A model generated the notes under the pieces. The model was given only the letters and a program-made list of their open reading frames with translations, was not told the DNA's origin and did no database searches. The position numbers and the translations under genes are program-made. 64,000 nt of DNA from Cyanoderma ruficeps (taxonomy: Eukaryota; Chordata; Aves; Passeriformes; Timaliidae): positions 5,067,014 to 5,131,013 of the forward strand of contig VZDJ01004378.1 in assembly GCA_008694505.1 (NCBI GenBank), read 5' to 3'. Shown here piece after piece: positions 1 to 13,714 of this stretch; position 1 is the stretch's first letter, and each line of letters opens with the position of its first letter.

Positions 1-3000
1 ACATTCCTTTATGCCCTTTTCAATTTGCTGAGACAAGAATGATGTTGGCACACAGCACAGTGTCATCCTGAGGTTCTTGCTAAATGGTAGGGTCTTCTGT
101 TACTGGGACAGTTTTATCTACTGCCTCTGCTTATAGTGCTTCCCTTGTGAAAAAACTATACTTTCTTTCTCTGTTTCCAGACAAAGCAGCCTGAAACTAC
201 CTGAAAAAAATCCCTACTTTGCTAAGTCTTTTATCCTCAGCCCGGAATTATAGAGGCTTTTTCATCAGAGAAGGAACTGTCACTAGCAAGCTGGAGGAGC
301 ACTGCCCAGGGGCCAGTCTTGTTCCAAATGAAGGTTATGCTGAAGCTCTGGAACCAAACTTCTGGCATGTTTGGTAAGCTCACTTTTGTATAGCCTTTGC
401 TATTAGATCTAAGAAACAGGAAGATGTTAAAGGATGAAAGGAGCTCAGCAGGTACTTCAAATGATGCCAGTGTTAGGTTTTGTCCTAGTCTGAGAATGCA
501 CAAGATCTGAGAACACACTTCTCTGCTCACTTACTTGCTCCTGGCTTTGAATACCATAGTCCCAGTAGGGGGATGGGCCCTGGCTGGGGGACCCTTCCCA
601 GACGTCCTTAGAGGTCCCCTGTGCTCCCACGGGAAACATTAATTGCACTTATATGTAACTTCAATTTTTGGCAAAGTTCTGAAAAGGGGGAATAAGTGAA
701 GGAGTGATCATGAAACATCTGCAGTTATCCCACATGACATTGGTCCAGAAGACCAGTTCTGGTCTTGCTCACCTCTGGCAATGATGGTTTTGAATGATCT
801 TATATTGCTCACAAGAATAGTTTTGCAGGAATGCGTGTATGTTGTCTGCAAGAAACGGGTAGTAAAAGATCTTCCATTGAACAGCTGTTGTGAAATCTTG
901 AGCTGCTATAAAATGTTTCCACAAGAAGGTGATCATGCTTTACAGAGAAATAACAGAGAAATGACTATATGTGGAAGATAAAATTAAATGATGTAGTATT
1001 TGTATCATCATATATTTTTGAAAAGACCATAATTTTTTGGGTGATGAAATCGGCACTATATTTTCATTGATTTGTGGTATCGGTTCCAGTTCTAAGTGAC
1101 ATGTAGAAAACACCTTTTATGAAAGATTATTACACATCTGTCATCACTGAAATTGATTTGCATTCACTCCATGCACCTACACGAGCCAATAAGAGCATCA
1201 AAATCATTAGAGGCATTTTGCTTAAGTGTCACCAAGAACTTTATTTCTTGGTAATTTCTTGTCCAGATTTTCAAAGTGGTGAATTCTGCATTTTGTCTAC
1301 TAACCCACTGAATCCAAAGCCTTTAGTTTCTGAAAAAATTCAGAACAATTCTGAAGTTATCAATTATGTCACTGATGCTTCTTCTCAAAACAATAATTAA
1401 TAATAATATCATTATTTAATTCTCCTCTTCCAGGTGTCTTAATTCAAACGTGTTCCTATGCAATCTAAGAATTCTGGGGAAAAAACAGTTATGGTTAAAA
1501 TTTATTTGAACTATTTTAAATTCTTGCCCTGTTTGAAATAGTGAAAAACTGCGGCATTACACATTGTGACAAAGACATAGGATGAAGGATAATTACAGAA
1601 TGTGTTACTGCCATTCATGTGTGAAATCTTCTAGGGTGGAAAAATGCATGCTCTGAGGTAGTAAAAGAGACACCAGTTAAATGGATAACCTTGATGTGCA
1701 GAAAAATTCTGAACACGTCTACTTCTTCACCAGGTATTCATCTGAGAATGCCCCTGTGTACTGCACTGTTTTTTATTCTGTTTGGGTTTTTGCTTTTTCA
1801 GCACACTTGCTTAGGAAGAAATACTCTTAAAGGTCAAATTATTTTTGAAAATTAATTCTTAGTTAAAACATTTTTCCATAGGTGGGGTTCAGGACATTTT
1901 TATTATACAAGTCCTGAATCCTTTCCCAAACTATGTATTTTATCTTGTTGAAGACACATTTTATTTTCTTGACTAACACTCATGAATGAATACTTAGATG
2001 TTTTAAAATATGTATGTGTAGAATTTATGCAACGATGATATTTTGCTTGAAATTGCACTTATCTCTCACAGTTCATTACACAACCCACAAAAAGGTAACT
2101 TAAGAAAGAATATTCACTTAAGATATACAAATTTTTTAAGTAAAAGTAGAGCCACTATTATCCAGTGAAAAATAAAACCAAAACCTCACTAAGTCACTCA
2201 AAGAAACATCAATTTTCAGATAAATGTGCTTGCAGAAGAAACTGCTGGAAATAAAAATGTTTGTCAGATACTCCCATGAAAACATTTTGCAAGTAAAAAG
2301 CATTTTGAAAATTAAAAATTCTGAATTCCACCAAAAGAAAAAGTATGATATTTTCATAGAGCTGATCTACTGTGAATCGGGGCCTTTAAGCTATGTGCTA
2401 TCCACATCATAAACCACAGCAGGAGAGAGCACTCCTTTTTTTTCTCATCTGTTTATTTCACTAACCTTTGCTTACTCCTGGTTTTAAGTTACTGCTTCTT
2501 GCATTTCACTGGTGGTACCATCACTGATGGTAAGTTCCTCTCACAACCACTTCTCATGTTCTTCCATGCTCTCCAAGATCTGTGCCTTCCCTGCCAGGCT
2601 CTGACTGAACTGTCTTAGTGCTTTCTGTTTCTGTTATTCCACCCTCAAAGGATAATAAGGAGAGAAAGGCAGAGAAAAGAATGGGAAGAAACATCCACCT
2701 ATAATTTGAAATTATAACAAAGACACTTTCTATTTAATTTGATTTTAAAATATATTTTATGTTTCTTCTGCATTCTAGTGTGCAGAGCTACTTTGGATTC
2801 CTATTCCCTTCAGCCAAGATGCAGACAACTGTCTGACTTAATATGGCACATGTAGTACAACTGAAGTCACTAAGGACAGTCAGCAGTTAAAATTAATTTG
2901 AGTCAGTTTTTGAGGGACCAAAGCACTTTCTCGTAACCTATTCTGAGCAGGGATGTTATTTTCTGCTCAAATGACACTTTCTAAATTCCTATCTACATAT

Positions 3001-4824
3001 TAAATAGTCAAGTAACTCCTTATAGGACAGTTCTCAGTGGAAGATATTTAGAATTATCCCTGTCTTTCTGAGAGGCAGAAGCCAAAAGATTGAGGATAGG
3101 ATCTTGGGTAGTTGAGATTAGTCCTTGGAAGGAGATTCCTACTCCATTTACTTCAGAGGGACACTAGGGAGAACAGACTTTGTAAAAAACACATCTACTG
3201 TGCCAGGATCAACATCTGAATGTTTTCACGGGATTCTTGGTTTATCTGGAGCAAGTTACCAAATCACAAATATTGCTTAGTCCACCATGACATCTTCTTA
3301 CATTAAAGCAATTTTGTGAGGTCCCTGCAAATTCGAAGGTTGTGTTAATCCTATGAGGTTTCTGTCAACAGACTGTTTTAAAACAGAGCAGCATACAATT
3401 ATAGCATATTCCATCTGCCTCCCTCTTTGCGTTGGATGAGTTTTGGAAAAATAAATCTTTTAAAGAACCCATATGAAACAATCTGTTAGTCAATTGATAT
3501 AAATAGGAACAGAAATTATATTACTGTAGTATTTTTTTGAATAGTAAAAGTGTTCCATAAAAATTATGAATTCCCTAGATTTTTAACTAATTTTATTTTC
3601 TCTTTACTGGCAACAAAACTGCATGCATATGCAACACCTTATCCTCATGCCCTCAAGGAACAAAAGCTGTTTAAAAACATTATGAAGAAAGCTTTATGAC
3701 TTAAATCTGTTGTGTTTCTCCTAGTGTTGCACCAGCAAAATAGTCTATAATAATAAAATTACTTAATGAGGAGTTTCATCAATTTAGAATAGCAAAAATG
3801 GCCTGGTATATCATGCAAAGTAGAGTTTTGCATTGTTAGAGCAACCAAAGCAAAAAAAATTTCAAAGTACATATTTGATCAAGTCTGTTTGAAAACACGA
3901 AGGTGTGTGAAGTCATCACAGTCTGCATCTACCTACCAACTGCTTAACAACTGCTTTCTCAAGCTGTGATTTCCTATCACCCTTGGGATGTCCCTGCTCA
4001 GTCCCTCTCTCTGATGAAGGTGTCAAGAGGCAATGCCCTGGCATCATCTAAAATAGGTGAGCTCTGCTCCTTGCTTTACTCAGAGCAACTGGGATTTATC
4101 CTGGGATTTCCCTGTTTCTTTTTCCATTAGTCAGGACCTTAGTCATCACTTCCATTTGCTCTCACAACAAGATAGAAAGGAGTAGGACAAAGGAATATGT
4201 GTGTTCAGTATGCCTTTGCCTCTGCCTCTGTGTGAGTAAGAATTAGGGTGGTTTGGGCATTTTAACTCAGTAGGCTTTACTTTTAAAAGCTTCAAATAAA
4301 AAAAATATAAAAGTAACTCTTCAATGACTGGTATTTAGAAGTCAAATTTCGCTGAACACATTAGAAAATACCAAGAAAATCTTGTTCTGTGGGACCGATT
4401 TTTTTGGTCAACATAGGAATTCTAATCACTTCTACAAAGTGATCACAAATTTTTTTAAGTTCTCCTGAGAAAATTGAGAACAATGGATGTTTATAGGCAT
4501 ATGCTCCATGAAAGTACAAAAAAGAAATAAATGATATGATTAGTATTTTTGAACAAGTAAGCAAACACTACCGTTCTGCTCGCCTCTGCCTGTGTTCTGT
4601 AAATAATACTTACAGTTGTTTTTAACTAAGACAGACACTTCTGATGTAAATTTGTAAATGAGGAGAAAGCCTAATTTATGAAAGAATAATTTAATGTTCT
4701 GTATTTGTAATCTATTTCTTCTCTCTAAGTTAGTTTTGGAATGAAGCACACACCATAACTTTTATGTTATTGTTGTTCAGCCTTTTTGCTGGACACTTAA
4801 TTTGCTATAAAATCCACACTATAT
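1..4824. other. unique AT-rich non-coding DNA
   Basis: I see no gene here. The longest open frames are under about 100 codons, lie on both strands, and show no recognisable domain. A+T is high and CpG is rare, as in bulk avian intergenic or intronic DNA. No CR1, LTR, tRNA or microsatellite of note was recognised. Ancient, highly diverged repeats could be present and invisible by eye. Confidence 0.6.
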
Positions 4825-4891
4825 CATTGTTATTAATTAGAGTAGCTGTGAACCCTTTTCAAAAGCTTTTCAAAAGCTATTAAATGCAAAT
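4825..4891. promoter_or_regulatory. candidate enhancer-like motif cluster (SOX, homeodomain, POU)
   Basis: Within 67 bases there is a SOX-type core CATTGTT (4825-4831), a homeodomain core TTAATTAG (4833-4840) next to it, and a perfect octamer ATGCAAAT (4884-4891), the classical POU-factor site. Between them lies an exact 11-base tandem pair. Such combinations are known in vertebrate developmental enhancers, but each motif is common in AT-rich DNA. The regulatory call is inference and rests only on the clustering; conservation is untested. Confidence 0.2.
4855..4876. repeat. tandem pair of the palindrome CTTTTCAAAAG
   Basis: CTTTTCAAAAG occurs twice with no spacer (4855-4865 and 4866-4876). 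Each unit is itself a palindrome around a central C, so the pair is both a direct and an inverted repeat. It sits between the homeodomain-like and octamer-like motifs. Confidence 0.85.
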
Positions 4892-7800
4892 GTTTAGTCA
4901 CTTAAAATATAAATGTGCTGTGAAGTTCTTCAGCAGAATAATGCCATGAAATAATTAATACAAAATAATTAAATCTTCATTGAAAGGAATTTGCTTTATC
5001 AACTGATGGACCTTACAGAAAAAACATAAACAAATAAAAATACTATGTCAAGTGACAATAAATTGGCAAGAAAAACAATCTTTTGTGGATTATGAAATAA
5101 GAGGATCCGAACTATACCTTTACAATTCTATTAATCAAGAAGCTGAATAGGTTAATGTAATTGAAGGGATCTGTAATTTATTCTGCACTGTGAATTAACA
5201 GGGATTTTCATAGGAATAACCAACATGGCAGACATGATATCACCAACCCCTTACATAAATTTTTTTCAAATGCATGTACCTTTTACAGAGACACAGAGCC
5301 CTGTCAAATAAATAATAAAGGAATTATTCCAACTGTGCAAGAAAAATTAAGATTTTATCTAAGGTTTATAACTTCAGAGATTTAGTCCAGAAATAATTCC
5401 TTTATAAGAATCTACTTTTACATAGTGATATTATTTGCCAAAGTGCTTCTCTCAACAGAGGAATCTTCTTAGACAATTGAATGCATTTCTGATTTATAGC
5501 CTTAGATTTTAAGAGGCAAGATTTTTTGTTTGCTACCATCTTACAAGAGCTCACTGAATACTAGCCTGGCTTAAGGTGCTCCTATAATACCTTGAGATAA
5601 ATAACAGTAAGTATGTATTAAAGTAATCACTCAATATAATAATGTTCATCAGAGAATGTGTGTTTGTGATTGACATACCCTTGGAACCAGAAATGCCAGT
5701 GTCACTTTGAGGAACTCATGTGAATTATGGTCTGTCATGAATCTGGTAGGAAATTAACAATTTTGAGTAGCTAGAAAGTATTCTTGTAATAGGAGCTGGA
5801 ATAGCAAAGCTATAATTTTATATGGTTGAAAAAAACTTATTGGAAATTGTGTTGCTGTTGAAGATGTCACATCATTTAAACAGAAATTACATTTGTTTGA
5901 ATTGTAATATATTGCAGCTAATATAAGATGAAATTTAGCATGTACTATATATTAGAGAAAGATGCTTATAATAAGAAGTTGGAGTATAATAGCAACAGAA
6001 TGAAAAAGACCTACAAAAAACAAAGGAAAAAAAAAAAGAAATGCATACTCAAACAAGGCTCAGTAAAGCAAGCTGTTTCTGAGAGTTGCATGTAATAGGC
6101 ACAACCATTTATGGGATTAAAGTACAGCTAAGGCCATTTAGTCATTTGTCTTTTTCCAGGAACCCAGTACAAACATGTGAGCTACACTGAGTACTCCTGG
6201 CACAGATACTATCCAGTTAATATATATTGAACCATAACAGATTAATATCTCCCCTTCTTCCCTTAGCATGACCTCTTCAGTTTGGATTTCTGGTTAGAGT
6301 ACAACACATTTTCCATCCATCTTATGCTAAGAGAAAGGTCACCTCTCAGCATGGCCAGGGCTCTGCAGGGGAGGCGCTTCTGTGCATGTTCTGATTCTCT
6401 AGTTATGCTGAGGGTACACTCAGGCACTTGTAGTCCAATTTTTTAAGCCAAGCTGTCTTTTTTCAAGCCCTTACAGGGAAAGGAAACAACAGGCAGTTTA
6501 TGTTGCTGGAAACTCAACTCCAGCAGATTTTCAGACCACACACCTACTCCTGGGTATCTGCCAGTGGAAGCTAACAAATGTTTGACGGAAGGGAGGGAGG
6601 AGATTGAAGAGATATGAAAGTCTTGAGAAGCTGTTTAGGAAAATTTTGACCTCCATTACTTTAAAGGGGAGGAAACAGTTTTTCTGAACTCTCTTTCCCT
6701 TTATGAACAGTGAGTGATGTTTTTCAGCTTATAGAAAATACTCCAGACGATTGTTTGGAGGTTCACAATCAACATATCCCACTCATCTTGCTAAGGAAAA
6801 TCAAACTACTGGATTAAATGTGGTTTCCCATTGGCTTCTCAGGTCACTGCAGTTAAGAAATTTATTAAAACCTAGAGCAGTTTGAATTATATTTGAATTG
6901 TTGTATTGGACACAAACATTTAACTAATCTCTGATAGATGCTGGTATGCTTTTTGAACAATGTACAGTGATGACACAGTAGACACAACAGTGTGATCCTT
7001 TTCTTGTACAAAATTAAAATTCATTATGTATTGGTCAAATTTTATCATAATCATAATTTTTTAAAAAATGGGACTCTACCACCTTTCACCTGTTACTTGC
7101 ATCAATTTCTTTCAGGACATATAAAAATATTATATAAAAGTATCTTTCCACGAAGCATGTGCTTTATAACAAAATACCTTAGTATCAGTACTGCTTCTAC
7201 CACATTCTCAAGGAAGAAGTAATTGCATTGACATAATAATTATCTATTTTCAAGGCATAATTAGGAATGCAATCTTGAATAAGGGCTGGTGTATAAATGA
7301 CTAGTGTCTGATAGTTCCAGTTGCTTACACAGATTCTTTATACAGAAATTTTCACTTTGCTTATGATGTCTCATTCATGTCATCAAAAGTAAAAATCATT
7401 CCTCTTCTATTTTTGTATTGTAAACAGCTGACAATGCATTTTGGAATAAAGTAGTTGCAGTTCAATGACATGCTGCAGAAAAATACAGTATAGTTAATTT
7501 AGGAAGTATTCTTACTGTACAACAAAAAATATATAGTTTTATATATTTATAGTTATATAATATATATACCTTTCCCTATGAATATATAAAAAAATTTCAC
7601 ATGGACATATTCATGTTCATTCATGCTTAAAAAAAAAGAAAATATATATTCGGGGAGAGTTCCTAAAATTACAATTAGAAATAGGTAGATTTCTTTTCCT
7701 GGTGGATAAAAACTAGCTTGGTTTTGATTGAAATGAGATATTATATTTAGAAAAGTTGGATATGATAAAAAAGAATATAACGTATAATTTGAAATAAATC

Positions 7801-10800
7801 CAAGAAATTCTATAGAATTATTTAATTAATGTGTTTGTGTTGTAAAAAGGTTACGAAACCTTTATTTTTTAAATAATAGGTCAGTTAAAATATTCATGTT
7901 AGAATACCTTTATTTTTAAGAACTAGTGGAAAAAAACCCCATGTATTTTTGAAAATTTCACTCAACATTTTTGACCTGTATGTTTGGCTAGATTTAACTT
8001 AATTTAGAGAATAGTTCTAGGCTCTTCTTATTTTGGAGCAAATCTACTGTTCACCAAAAAGCAGTCATTTTGCTTCACCTAGAACAAATATGGCTGATAA
8101 GTGTTCATAATCCCTAAGATAATAAGTATTCATTTAAAGCAGTTGAAAAAATTACATCTTACAAAACTGAAATAATGGCTGGTAAAGTAATTTTAGCTGA
8201 AAACCCACTTATTTTAATCTATTCTACAGTATGCATCTGGTTTGACCAATAAAAAAGGCTCAAAAGAGAATTATACTAAATGGGAATGTGAAACACAAGT
8301 AAAATTTTAACTCCAATTGTCTGCTTATGCTGGTTACAAAGAATTTAATTGAAATTGCACTTAAAGCCATGAAAAATCCAGAGGCATGCATATCCATCTG
8401 ACATTTAACAATAGAACATACCTTTTGGCACAGCATGAGGAGAGTTTGGAGCCAGAAAATAGAAACAGGTTTTCACCAAGCTGTTCCACTCCCCAGTTTA
8501 GAACTGAAGCCCTAAAGGTACCTTTTTTCTACAGCAGTGTGGAAACAAACCTAAAAGCAGAGCAGCTGCCTGACTAACTAGCTAACCAACTACCAAGCTG
8601 ACTATTTTTAGTCTCAGCACAGAGCTGAGATGTCTTTCAGCCATTATTAAAACCTGGAAGATTTATAAGACCAAGAATTGGTAAAGTTTCTCATAGGTTA
8701 AAGTAAATAACGTCCCAAAATATTCAGTCTTTCAAAAAATACAAACTTCCAGTGTGTAATCACATGATTCAACCCATCTCTTCCCTGTTTCTGGTGAAGT
8801 TGGATGTTTTTTGTCAACTACTTTGCCTAAAGTAACAGGGTGGGTGTTTTTTGGCTTTATATTCCATTTTTCTTTTTACTGGCAGAGGTGGGAAAGGGAA
8901 TTGTCAAAAGTGACTGCCAGCTGCAGCTGTTTTGACCATCATGTTTCAGCCAAATGGGAAATAATAAAATGTTTGGAAGCCTGTATTAACAATGAATTTT
9001 ATCTGAAAGAGTTTCGTCATGAAGCTCTGTTTTAGCTTTAGCAGGGCCTGTCAAAACAGAAAGTCTAATATGAGGCTGTAATCTGTAGCAGAGTGCTCTC
9101 ACAGAACACAGAGGTGCCTTACTTAGTTTGCACAGCACCTTGGTTGAAGAACCTGGATTTTCAGAGTGACTTCCCTTCTGTATTATTCCTCAAACTCAAC
9201 AATTGGATTCTTTCAGATCCATGGGCTGATCTAACAAGAGAATAATCTGCTTCTTCCATAGAAGAAGACTTTATGAAGATCTTTTGCTTAATAAATTCAA
9301 ACTTTCTTCCTAGACCAAAAGTTGAAATCCTTTTATTTTTCAGTCAGGAACAAAGGGAGTACTAATTCCCCATCCATCCATAATTAGTTAAGCACCCTAG
9401 ATCATAGAGAGCTGCTGTGCATACCAAAGTCTATATTGAACTTTTAATTCTTGTTCTTTCTGCAGTCATTTCGGAAAACATTCCTGGTGCCCCTGCATCT
9501 GTGGTTTCTCTTGGAGTTACTGACCATCAGCGTAGCTGGCTGGAGTGTTATGTGCCAGTGAGCCAGTGAACAGCTAACTCCAAGCTCCATCAGTTTGCTC
9601 TACAGTCTCTCTTGGAACTGCCCACCTGCTGTGGTAGTTCCTCATGCAGACAATAGTAGGAAATCATGTCAACCAAATAATTTCCCTATATTAAAAACTT
9701 AGAGGGTTTTTTTTGCATGTATATTTCTTTGAAATTCTATCACTCAGAAAATACAGAAGCAAGACTAATTAATGTGCCAGGCCGTAGGCAGTCGTAGGCT
9801 TCTGAAACAACTCTGGTAGTTGATGTTATTTCCCCTGAGGCTCCCTGCTCCCTTTCTGCTGTCAGAGGTTACTGTCTCTGAGGCTGAGTGGCTGGGATGC
9901 AGCACGTCAGTGCTCCTCAGTGCACTCCCAGGCAGCTTACCCAGGCTTCTGCCACCATGGTGTGAATTAGCCTGCCCAGAACTCACTGAGCACAGACACA
10001 CATCCTGGCGGTCATTTCACTCCAGTCCCTGAGTTACACCTCATCCATAACAGTACAGCCTTTTGGTATATGGCCTCAGCTGTGTAAGATGACCATCATT
10101 CTGGTTATATCCACCAGCACCTTCACCAGGTGAATTGCCTCTAAAAAGCATTTTGCTTCACCATTTGCATTTAACCCAGCTCTAGCAATCATTCTGAGGA
10201 TTTCCTTTGCCTATCTTATCTAACCTGAGATTATGTATCTATCCAACACCTGCTGAGAAACTGTGAGGATGCTGTCCATTTCCCTCTTGGATTCAAACAT
10301 TAACTGCTGAGGAGAAAATTCTACTCATCTCCCAAATGAAAGACAATTGCCTGTATGGGAGAGAGATAGTGTATGTTTTACAAAAAGTCATTTGGCTCAG
10401 TATATTCCTCTAGGTCTTTGTGGAAGAAATTGGCTTCTTTAGTAGAATTTTACAGGAGGAAACATGGTATAACCTTAGCAAGGAAAAATTCCTGGGTTTT
10501 AATTTTAGAACACTATAAAGAGTGTTACCACCTTTACATTCACACTATCAATTCTGGTAGAATAAAAAATTCCCTTAACATGAAAGGGTAGATAAGGATG
10601 CATTTCTAGTAAAATGAACATAAAGCAGCATAAAAGGATACACCAACCAAAATGTCTTAAACATATCCAGAGAGTAATATTTTACTGTTTTTTTCATGAC
10701 TTGTTTTATGAGCTTTGCCTCAAAAGACCAAACATGAATTCTATTAATGAGATCAAATATTCTATGCTAATTATTCTGCCATTTGCTAGTAAAAAAGGAT

Positions 10801-12119
10801 GCTAATATGAATGTACTTCTGAAATCTAAAAATGTAAATTTAAATTAATGTATAATGAATATCACAAAGTACTGCAGCTAATAAAAGATCAAGATTACTA
10901 GAAAGCCAGGAGGAGGCTTCAAGGCAGTCTGCTAAATTAGAAAACTATTTAGTTTAAAGTTAATAGAAAGTAGTAGGCAAACAGTCTAAATTGCAAACAG
11001 TGACAACTTCTCAGAGAAAATGGGTTAAATTACTTTTCTGCTTATATTTGGTGGCTATGTAAACTGATCTCCCCAATTCCATCTCACTTGTCAGTTTTCA
11101 CTGTTTTTCACAGTTACCTTAATTTTGAAATTCAATATCAGAATGGAATCAAACTTCAATACACATTACAGGAACAGAAAGTCAGAGAATGTTGGATAGG
11201 CAATCTGACTTTTCCATCGGCTTTGTGTGCTCATGCCAAAGATTTATATGACAATTCAAAATCAATGGCAGAACTGCTGCTGGCTTTGGGGAGTCTGGGA
11301 GCTCACCCATGCCAGTCAAGCTCAGCTCAAAAAACTGGAAAAGCAGAGATGTAGTTAGAGACTGAGACATCTGTTTTTCAGAAAATGCTCAGAACTCAGC
11401 TTCTGACAGGCAGACCCCAGTGCTGTGCTTCAAGTCAACCACTAGAATCATCAATCATTGACTGCAAAAGTTACACTTATTTGCTGATATTATAACACAC
11501 CACAGGAACCAAAACTTTAGCTAGGATACAGAAGAATAATGTGGGAGAAAACTGAGGTTTTGCTACAGGGAAGTTTGTAAACATTATAGACTAAAATCAG
11601 AAAGGAAATGTAAGATTCCACAACCTAATTTTGTCATGATAGTGTTGCATCCAAGAAGACAGTATGCCCCAAGGTTCAACACTTACAATGATGCACCCCA
11701 ACATGGCACAAACCAGGCAGCCAACCAAGGCCAGAGATAGCTTTTAGAAAAATGCAGGGAGGGAAATCCTGAATTTTGAAGATTTTCAGTTTCCTCTTGC
11801 AGGTAAGTAGCTCTGTCCAGGCAGGACTGATGGCCCAGAAGCTTGTCCTGAATGTAGGTGCAGATTTTCTAGTTTGGATTTTTATATTTTTTGCACAATC
11901 ATTCACAGTGAACAAAAAGTAGAAATGCACTGTCATATACTAAGGAAGTAAAATGATGTGATTCAGTCTTTCTGTTCTTGTTGAAGAAGCTGTTCAGAAC
12001 GTGAAGATTTACAGAGGAGTCTAAGGGAAGCAGTTCACCTGTGTGTTGGCCTGGGAACTGGGATTTCTGCTTGGGACCCAGGAGTTGTTCATGTGCTAGT
12101 CACATCCCCCCTGGACTTA
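4892..12119. other. unique AT-rich non-coding DNA
   Basis: I recognise no gene or named transposon in this stretch. It holds AT-rich low-complexity sequence near 7527-7568 and a slightly more GC-rich patch around 9480-10030. Open frames there are 70-90 codons on both strands and overlap each other, which argues against coding. The sequence between is ordinary, CpG-poor and AT-rich. Confidence 0.6.
7527..7568. repeat. AT-rich (TA)n-like low-complexity tract
   Basis: Nearly uninterrupted alternating T and A, with short runs of TATATA broken by G or TTT. This is an impure dinucleotide repeat; no unit is long enough to suggest recent expansion. Confidence 0.7.
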
Positions 12120-12174
12120 AATGAATGAATGAATGAATGAATAAATGAATGGATGAATGGATGAATGAATGAAT
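12120..12174. repeat. (ATGA)n microsatellite, about 13 units
   Basis: Tetranucleotide repeat of ATGA/AATG over about 55 bases, with variant units ATAA and ATGG in the middle. It lies about 250 bases before a CR1 fragment and looks like an independent simple repeat. Interrupting units suggest moderate age; it could still vary in length between individuals. Confidence 0.92.
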
Positions 12175-12423
12175 CTCTAGCGCCAACTGGAAAGAAAGGC
12201 CTAACAGTGTTGTGTTCCACCATTGCTTCACATCCTCTCCCAGGAGATGGGAGAGAATCAATGCAGCCAAAAGGTGAGAACCAATAAATGCTTCATCTCT
12301 TAAAAATCTGTGCGTGTGTGTGACTGGAGTTTGTGACTGGAGTTAAGAAATGAAAGAGCACGACTCAGTCAAGTTTTAAAAGAAAGTGATTATGAAAACA
12401 ATGTTTGCCCTTCTCTTCTTCCA
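12175..12423. other. short unique spacer
   Basis: Unique sequence between the microsatellite and the CR1 fragment. It includes a direct pair of TGTGACTGGAGT (about 12319-12343) following a short (TG)n run. Nothing else was recognised. Confidence 0.6.
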
Positions 12424-12688
12424 GGTAACAAGTGATACAAGTGGAAATGGCCTCAATTTCTGCCAGGGAAGGTTTACATTGCATATTGGAAAAAATTTGT
12501 CACTAAAAGAGCGGTCAGCCATAGGAACAGGCTGCTGAGGGAAGTGGTGGAATCACTGTCCCTAGAACTGTGGATGTAGGGCTTAGGGACATGGCCGGTT
12601 TAGTGGTGGACTTGGCAGTGTTAGCTTGAGAGTTGAACTTGCAGATCTCAGAGGTTTTTTCCAACTGTATTGATTTTATGATTCTATG
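12424..12688 (+). mobile_element. CR1 LINE 3'-end fragment
   Basis: This is the 3' end of a chicken-repeat-1 non-LTR retrotransposon, a family that copies itself by target-primed reverse transcription and usually leaves 5'-truncated copies. It begins at GGTAACAAGTGAT and runs through the family landmarks: AAATGGCCTCAA, a diverged equivalent of the 'remarkably wide pass' AACAGGCTGC block (AGGAACAGGCTGCTGAGGGA), GAGTCACTGTCCCT-like sequence, TTTAGTGGTGGACTTG, and the terminal ATGATTCTATG. Both the direction of these blocks and the terminal octamer place it on the plus strand. It has no coding capacity: ORF2 is missing entirely. Divergence from the consensus I remember is moderate. An apparent frame on the opposite strand (12515-12742) is only a shadow of this element. 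Confidence 0.93.
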
Positions 12689-13684
12689 CGATGAGACTTC
12701 CTTATTCCTGGAAAGCCCTCCTGGAGAAAGGCAGCAGGACACCGAGAGGACACCAAACTGTTCAGTCTTGCCAGGATCAAGGTGCTGGTGGTGACTGGCA
12801 AGGGCAGCTCTGTAGCTCTGTTCTGAGCTCTGCAGGACTTGAGTCAGGAAGCTAGTTCAAAGTGTGGATGGTTTTCAGAGCTCAGGCAGCGGTAGCTTTC
12901 AGAATCACCATTGCTGCACTTCGTGTGTTCATCTGAATTCTCTTTTAAGTGTTTGATTCTTTCTTTATATGTTCATTATTTAATTATTTCTTTAAATGAA
13001 AAGTCATATCCACTAAAATTCATGGGGATCAAAGTCTAATTTTTACATTGTTGCTAATTCTGAATTTAAAATGGTGTCTCTGGTAGTTAAGAACAGCTAA
13101 TCATGCCAATCCACTCTTGCATAAACTCCTGGAGGATAGCAGGACTGTTTTGAGGACTAGTCAGGTACATTAGGAAGTTTAGGAGGCATCTCTTTAATGC
13201 TCCACTTTCATTTGAAGGGTAAGATTTTTAACAGAACAGGGAAAACACCATAAATATCGACTTTCAGAAAAAGGACTGAGAGGGAAACCTAAGAAGGTGT
13301 GAATTGGCTGAATGCTAGCTGGCCATGGTAACTGCTGTTTTCAGAGGTGCCCCCTGGTAAAACTGAAGCAATTTAGCTGTTCATTAAATAGGGAGCCATA
13401 TTTGAGTGTTTCATAATTTTGGCTTTGCTACAGGTTATGACTATGTACAGACAACCTCTTCTATAGAAGGACAGAACACAGATTTTTATACAACATTTTT
13501 TTAAATTATACTTTCCCCTAATTTGCACCACAGATAATTCCAGCCAAGATTTATGCTCCAGCTGTAAGGTGGAAGTGGTCATACAATAGACAGAAATAAG
13601 ACTGTATAACAGAAATAAGAGAGTTTGGAGAAGGTGGGCCCTAGTTTACCTGTACTAATTTTGCAGTAATGAGTAATGCAAAGT

Positions 13685-13714
13685 GGGATGAGGGAAATGG
13701 GGATGAGGGAAATG
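13685..13714. repeat. 15-bp tandem duplication
   Basis: GGGATGAGGGAAATG is present twice in a row. It is purine-rich and followed by a G-rich run. It looks like a replication-slippage duplication. Confidence 0.8.
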
